Shown here: positions 31,548 through 36,332 of the stretch, in pieces | How positions within the stretch are numbered: the stretch's first letter is position 1 | Layout: every line of letters begins with the position of its first letter | Source: Sperchopsis tessellata | Taxonomy: Eukaryota; Arthropoda; Insecta; Coleoptera; Hydrophilidae | Assembly: GCA_033557685.1 (NCBI GenBank) | Contig: JAWQRN010000143.1 | Location: 1-36,332 of the forward strand | Reading direction: 5' to 3' | Length of the DNA stretch: 36,332 nt | Notes under the pieces: model-generated | What the model was told of the DNA's origin: nothing | The model's input: only the letters and a program-made list of their open reading frames with translations | The model's database searches: none | Made by a program: the position numbers and the translations under genes

Positions 31548-31944
31548 AATATCTCTTTAAGTGGCATAGCTCGTTTTTATTTTTGGCTCCTAACTGGTAA
31601 ACACGAGCTCAGTTCGTCCCCACAAAATTACTTGTCTCAATGCTTAAAATACAAATTCAACACGTATTAGTTTCCTAAATAAAAACTGGTAAATACAAGG
31701 CTATGCGTCCTTGGGTCGACATAAATAAATTGAATAAGACGAAAGGAGTTCGTCCTGTAAGTTAGCAGTTGGCAAAGACGAACTATAGTCGACAACAAGG
31801 TTATAAGAAAAGTCTAGAAAAGTGGTAAAAACGACGATCGATTGTAAAATCCTCTGTAATGATATTTATTCATAACTTTACATTTGCGCTTAGAGTTCGT
31901 TCGCATTTCATACGTTTCTGTGAAAGAAAAAAAAGTGAGGTAAA
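31548..31944. other. Unassigned lead-in to piggyBac copy 3
   Basis: Nothing coding. TGGCTCCTAACTGG at 31584-31597 superficially resembles a retroelement tRNA primer-binding site (compare TGGCGCCCAACGTGG), but there is no supporting coding region. Confidence 0.3.
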
Positions 31945-33197
31945 AGAAAACTAACAGAACTGCAAAAAATAGCTGATAATTTAGATTTACAGAATGAAGT
32001 AATTGAATAAGGCAGCTACAATGACGGCAACAGTGTTGGATTGGATTAAGAAATAGAAGATTTATTATATATGCCAAACAGTGAAGAAGAATTTGATGAA
32101 ATGAATGAATCTGCACAAGTTGCTGATTTATGGATTTGACGGTACACCTAGTGTCAGTGCTGCTATTGAAAATGTAAACGATCCAATGGAATATTTTTGC
32201 TTCTATTTCAGCGACGATTTAGTTAATACTATGGTTAACAAAAAAAAACAAATTTGTATGCGGAATAATTTATAGAAGAAAATTAGGAAAATCTGTAAAG
32301 GTGTAGGCATTCTAGAAGCAACCTTTGAAAAAATATCACTCTATCGATAAAATATAATTTTTCGCACTAGATATTTTACAAGTTACAAGGCGTTATATAT
32401 TCACATAAATATTTTGCAAATAAAAAATTTCTTCACTTGAAAAATATTAAAAGTGAAACAATTCATCCTGTACTTGACAAATTGTAGGACATTATTCAGT
32501 TGTTAAATAAAACATTTTCAGAAGTTTATACACTAGAAACACAGCTTAAGTATTGATGAGTCTAATGCTCTTCAAGGGTAGGCTTTCGTGGAAATAATAC
32601 ATACTTTCCAAAAGATCACGGTTCAGCATAAAACTCTTCAATTGAGTCCATATTATCGTACATATGGGATAATTCGAAAACATAGAAAGGAACTACCAGA
32701 AGTTAATGAATATGAAGCTGAATAAACACCAATCATAATCTTATAACTAAAATACAATTCTTCTCAACAATTGGAAGGATAAAAAGGATATATTTAAGAT
32801 ATTAACGATCCATAAATGACACCTTATAGAAAATGAAGTAAGAGGAAAGAATATTACGAAGCTAAATTGTGTTCATAAATATTACGTAACTATGGGAGGG
32901 TCGATTCGTCGGATCAATGCATCGAAGAATATTCAAGTACAAGAAAACGAGCAAAAAATATTATACACATTTTTTTTTCATTGCATGGATATGACTTTGC
33001 ATATCGCTCTAACGTTATTCAAACTAAATAATAATAACAATTATAGCTACGAAAACTGTATGACCACATTAGTAGAAAAACCACAAATCTACCAAAGGAT
33101 CAAAATGGGGACGACCATGCAGAAAGCTAGTGAAGCAAGATTCACCGCGTATAGAAAAGTAACACCTACTCCACAGTGTTGAATTTGCTGTAATAGG
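31945..33197 (+). pseudogene. piggyBac transposase relic, PGBD4-like (copy 3), main part
   Basis: The plus strand starts LTELQKIADNLDLQNEVIE (about 31950). An acidic stretch follows, DLLYMPNSEEEFDEM. DPMEYFCFYFSDDLVNTMV (about 32180-32235) is the block PxDFFxLFFxDELLxxIVxQTNLYA. VLDKL then NKTFSEVYTLETQ, and SIDESN with (shifted) FKGRLSWK (32548-32595), is the first catalytic Asp block LSIDESMxPFKGRLSFKQY. IRKHRKELPEV follows. YVTMGGSIRRIN, also readable as GRVDSSDQC (32886-32920), is MGGVDxxDQ. FFHCMDMTLHIALTLFKLNN (32970-33030) is RxFFHLLDMAxVNAYxLYK. It ends in QC, stop, ICCNRVDA, the start of the C-terminal zinc finger, where the TIR element at 33206 interrupts. Right part: 35542-35685. 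Confidence 0.9.
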
Positions 33198-33205
33198 GTA
33201 GATGC

Positions 33206-33408
33206 TAGGGTGGTTCTTATTTTCATAATTTGAATTTTCTATGCGCTACTCCACAGTTTGGTTCCATTTTATGAAAAACTAATCGATGCAAAATTTCAAC
33301 TCAATCGAATCAAAGGAAAGGGTGCCATTGGGAAAAAATCATAAAACCACAGAAAAGTTAAATTTTATTTGTTTTTCATGCGAAATATTAATTATATGCA
33401 AAAAAGTA
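33206..33408 (+). repeat. Left terminal inverted repeat
   Basis: Pairs with 35362-35541. Includes a unique segment at about 33277-33336 absent from the right arm. Confidence 0.85.
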
Positions 33409-33629
33409 TTGTACAATTATATATTGTAGATCTATAAAAAATGCACATATTATCATCTGTCACTTTTTCTCGAACGACTAACGATATCCGAGAAAAATGT
33501 TAATATCACTTATTTTTACTACACATCTTGACGCTGAGACACTATTTTCTGTAACTAAGGAACTATCGGCGATAATCACTTACAATCTGAAGAACATTTT
33601 TGCTTGTTTTTCGTAAATAATTTATTATA

Positions 33630-33726
33630 ATCTTCCATAAGTTTGACTCCTCTGAGTCGAATCATTTACAAGTTTCAATTATCTTCCATAAGTTTGACCC
33701 CTCTGAATCATTTACAAGTTCAATTT
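33630..33726 (+). repeat. Imperfect tandem duplication, about 45-51 bp unit
   Basis: Two adjacent units start ATCTTCCATAAGTTTGACYC and end ATCATTTACAAGTTTCAATT or ATCATTTACAAGTTCAATT. The first has six extra bases (GAGTCG in place of GA). It lies inside the TIR element between its left arm and the transposase remnant. Confidence 0.85.
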
Positions 33727-34199
33727 ATTTACTAATTCAATGGTTCTGTCTTCAGGAATTCATACACAAGTCAAATCTTTCGAAAAATCCTATAATTTCG
33801 GTGGAAATTAATTGTTCAATACCGTTGTTATTAATTTCTGGGATATTTTAGATTTGTACTTGTATTCGCTTCTCATTTTCGTTTGATGATTCTGTTTCGC
33901 GACAAAGCATTGCCCATATACATTTTCGATTAAAATGATAAATTTGGATCAAAGAAAGCTAATGCGACAACTTCAGTGCTCAAATATCATAAATGATTGC
34001 TTAGTTCTTGAAAAGCAACACGAGAGACACCATGATCGATATCTTGATATTCTAAAAGTTTCGAAAGAACACTGATATTCAGATATGGAACTATGGCCTC
34101 AGAAGGTGCACAAAATTGTATTTAGACATGCATACTGACAAGATAAATACAAATGTCACAGATCGCATTCTTTTTTTGTAGTGATATTACAAATTCATC

Positions 34200-35340
34200 C
34201 CGAAACAGAAAGATTTTCAAGCAAAAAATAGCTTTTGCCATTCACCTCGTATGCTGGATGGCACCCGGAATACGGAAAGATATTTCACGAGGTGGAATTT
34301 CGCCAAAGTATTTCTAACAAAGCCAATAATTTGAGAAACATCGCCCTGATTCAAGTGACCTTTTTCAGTCTCGGGTTGGAAATTATGAATATTGATTCCA
34401 GACCAGCGTTGTGAATTATTTTTAAATTAATACAGTCGGCTTTGTAGTTTTGTGCATCTTTTCCTCGAAAACACTTCTAATATTGATTTAACATATAGTA
34501 GGTCTACAAGATAAATATAAAAGATATTTTTGTAAAAAAATTCTATCAAAACGCAACCACCTTGTAAACTTCCTCTATTAGTTACTGTCGTATCGAAAAC
34601 TAATGCTTAACATAATTCAGCAAGAGTTTCATAAACAGCAGATGCCTGCTCTTTATCAGTTGGAATATAGGCACTCTGAGAAGTTACTCAGTATCGCCAT
34701 TCGAAATAATCACAGGAAGTCTGTTAGTAATTTATCATCCCAATGCACGACAGTAGCTTGCAATTCCTTGAAGCGCTTATTAATTTCATTTGCCTTTTAT
34801 TTGCGTATTTTGTCTTTAGAAATGTGAATGGATGCTAGAGTAGCAATCAGAATTTACGGCGTCCACTCTTCCTTTCTGCTTTTGGTTTTGGAGACGATAT
34901 TCTACCATAATATTATTAGTGGATAATCCAACAACTGGTACTATATTAATACCTGATTCTAAACTGCTGCTTGAAGTTAACGACGACGTCATCAATTCAG
35001 TAAAAAGAAGAGATTTAATGTTACCAAATCAAATAAAATAACAGAAATGTTCAAAAATTATCTTTGTATTGAATGAAGCGAGTTTTTTTATTGCTGCACA
35101 GTTTCACGATCGCTTCGTTCTTTTCTTATCAAAGATGTGTCTTCTTTTTCCGCAGCTCTTCTTTCTCTTTAAAGTTACGCGTAATCGATTGCGTACATGA
35201 ATACTGGTCGTCCTTTTAACGTTTAATTAATCGAAAGCTGCTTATATTCTTCAATCGTAGATCTGCTTCTTTTTTCTTATAAGCCTGGGATGATTTCCCA
35301 TCGTATTTTTGTCTCCATTCTTGATAGAAAGCTCCTAATT
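34200..35340 (-). pseudogene. Transposase relic of the TIR element (family with VHWDGKLL and FDTTxxNxG blocks)
   Basis: Minus strand: FYQEWRQKYDGKSSQAYKKK, then EADLRLKN (about 35320-35240); HISKDKIRK and EINKRFKELQ (about 34825-34765); VVHWDDKLL at 34751-34725; YIPTDKEQASAVYETLAEL (about 34670-34615); ALVFDTTVTNRGSLQGGCVL then IE (34606-34541). I know these blocks, VHWDGKLLP, EAQASAVYETL and ALCFDTTASNTGxxxGACVLLE, from uncharacterised proteins that are repeated many times in aphids, Hydra and other invertebrates. The ACRHHIxE block that should follow is destroyed. A later patch at about 34236-34200 (NGKSYFLLENLSV) may be the WMAKAIYxLKI block. Superfamily not assigned. Stops and frameshifts show it is dead. 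Confidence 0.72.
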
Positions 35341-35361
35341 TTGGGACACAGTTTACACTTA

Positions 35362-35541
35362 TACTTTTTGCATATGATTAATATTTCGCAAGATAAACAA
35401 ATAAAATTGAGTTTTTGCTGTGATTTTATGATATTTTTCGATTTTTAGGGTCCCTATTTCATAAAATGGAACGAAATTGGGAGATAGCGCGAAAAAAGAT
35501 CCCCAAAAATGTTTCAGCAAGAGTAAATAAGATATACCGTA
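35362..35541 (-). repeat. Right terminal inverted repeat
   Basis: Inverted partner of 33206-33408. Followed directly by the TSD copy. Confidence 0.85.
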
Positions 35542-35685
35542 GTAGACGCCGATGGAAAAAAAATTGCGAAAAGAATCGAGAATTTATTATATCACGACTG
35601 TAAAGTAGGCCTTTGTGCAGTACCATGTTTTATCATACCAAATAGTGTCATTGAAGATAGTTTATTTGTTTTGTTTGTATCTTAA
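35542..35685 (+). pseudogene. piggyBac copy 3, C-terminal zinc-finger end
   Basis: From the TSD on, the frame reads VVDADGKKIAKRIE, then LLYHDCKVGLCAVPCFI to a stop TAA at 35683-35685. This is the second half of the piggyBac C-terminal Cys-rich finger (CxxC...YYCxxCxVGLCxxPCFxxYH). Its first Cys residues lie at about 33178-33192, before the inserted element. With one TSD copy removed, the two halves join in frame. The final H of the finger is lost. Confidence 0.85.
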
Positions 35686-36332
35686 ATAATTCAGATAAAA
35701 TTTAATTCTTTATTCATTTATTTTAAACATATATGTCACGTTCTAAATACAAATTTATGGTTATACTCCACAATATTTTTTCTTTTATTCACACAAAATG
35801 TTATTTTTACATAACAGGAATATGTTATCTATTATTTTAATATAAATATTAGAAAATATCAATAAGACAAAGATCTTCAATTTTGGTCTGACTAGGTGAA
35901 ATTAATATTAAAGGGTTAATTGGACAACAAAAAATGTCACATAACTGTATTTAATAGCAGATGCATTTTGTAAAATTTTTTTTGAATAAAAATTCATTCG
36001 TTGACAAAAATCATATCTCTAATTTTTATTAGAGTCTTGGAACTTTATCTTTCTTCTTTGTGAGTAATACTAAATTTAAACCTAAACTACCCCATCCTCA
36101 AACTAATTGCAATTATGCTGACCATTTCAAAATAATTTTATCTAAACACTATTCAGAATTCCGATTTCATTGTAAATTAATTAATATTAAACAACGTTTA
36201 ATCAACTACAAAGAGTAATATGTGCTGAAAATTGATTGATAAATGTCAGTCGAACAACATGTAATACTATTTTCGTCATTCATATGATACAGAGTAACTG
36301 TCGACTCTCTATAATTTGGTCAATGGTGTCAA
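35686..36332. other. AT-rich 3' flank; possible piggyBac right end
   Basis: No coding content. AAAGGGTTAA at 35910-35919 has the form of a piggyBac terminus (TIR ending GGG next to a TTAA target), 230 bp after the transposase stop. The matching TTAACCC left end was not found, so the assignment is tentative. Confidence 0.35.

Larger units (their letters stand above)
33206..35541. mobile_element. 2.34-kb TIR transposon inserted in piggyBac copy 3, 8-bp TSD
   Basis: The left end starts TAGGGTGGTTCTTATTT and the right end, reversed, starts TACGGTATATCTTATTT. The inverted repeats continue for roughly 175-200 bp (left 33206-33408, right 35362-35541). They share GTTCCATTTTATGAAA, ATCATAAAACCACAG/ATCATAAAATCACAG and GCGAAATATTAATxATATGC; the left arm carries an extra segment of about 60 bp. 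Flanking GTAGATGC (33198-33205) and GTAGACGC (35542-35549) match at 7 of 8 bases. The piggyBac frame resumes exactly across the duplication. It contains its own transposase on the minus strand. Confidence 0.88.

Noticed and set aside
31584..31597. Retroelement primer-binding site
   Set aside because: Similarity to a lysine-tRNA site is loose and no gag or pol coding sequence follows; a piggyBac relic follows instead.
31814..32116. 100-codon minus-strand ORF
   Set aside because: Overlaps the N-terminal acidic region of piggyBac copy 3 on the other strand and lacks similarity.
34603..34827. 74-codon plus-strand ORF
   Set aside because: Antisense to the VHWDDKLL and QASAVYETL blocks of the TIR-element transposase.
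1..36332. tRNA, rRNA, CRISPR array or prokaryotic operon
   Set aside because: No cloverleaf candidate, rRNA-like block or spaced short repeats seen; splice sites and TE content show eukaryotic DNA.

Overview
The window looks like intergenic or intronic DNA from an insect (at least an arthropod). It is AT-rich, has no operon-like packing of genes, and holds only one convincing piece of a host gene. That piece is a 133-bp minus-strand exon at 12067-12199 with good splice sites, encoding part of a membrane (renal-type) dipeptidase. Nearly everything else that can be read is decayed transposable elements (TEs). Their reading frames are broken by stops and frameshifts, so most were recognised by following conserved motifs across frames rather than from long ORFs. 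The TE mixture (R1, Jockey-like and RTE-like LINEs, a Penelope-like element, mariner, Tc1, hAT and piggyBac) fits an insect. I cannot name the order.

Layout. 0.2-1.2 kb: RTE-type LINE (minus). 2.6-3.6 kb: second LINE, RT and C-terminal Cys/His region (minus). 3.8-4.2 kb: RTE-like LINE fragment (plus). 4.5-5.3 kb: LINE ORF1/gag-like protein (minus), abutting a piggyBac transposase relic at 5.4-6.9 kb (minus). 7.1-8.0 kb: Penelope-like element with end of the RT and GIY-YIG nuclease (plus). 8.0-10.3 kb: Jockey-like LINE with ORF1, endonuclease and start of RT (minus). 12.1 kb: host dipeptidase exon. 12.5-12.9 kb: a direct repeat. 14.7-15.7 kb: two LINE relics on opposite strands. 17.0-20.4 kb: a mariner copy split by a hAT element, which is itself split by a Tc1-like fragment. 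22.7-24.5 kb: R1-type LINE (minus). 25.1-25.8 kb: Tc1-like transposase (plus). 27.4-28.1 kb: IS630/Tc1-like HTH transposase (minus). 28.4-29.6 kb: second piggyBac (minus). 30.7-31.5 kb: a 147-bp direct repeat. 31.9-35.7 kb: third piggyBac (plus), interrupted inside its C-terminal zinc finger by a 2.3-kb terminal-inverted-repeat (TIR) transposon with its own transposase.

The most informative structures are the two nested insertions. Both have recognisable inverted repeats and 8-bp target-site duplications (7 of 8 bases matching), and they give a relative order of events. I found no convincing tRNA, rRNA or CRISPR array and no intact transposase. Boundaries of decayed copies are approximate (often +/-50 bp) unless a TIR, a target-site duplication (TSD) or a splice site fixes them. 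All family assignments come from reading motifs by eye; no database search was run.
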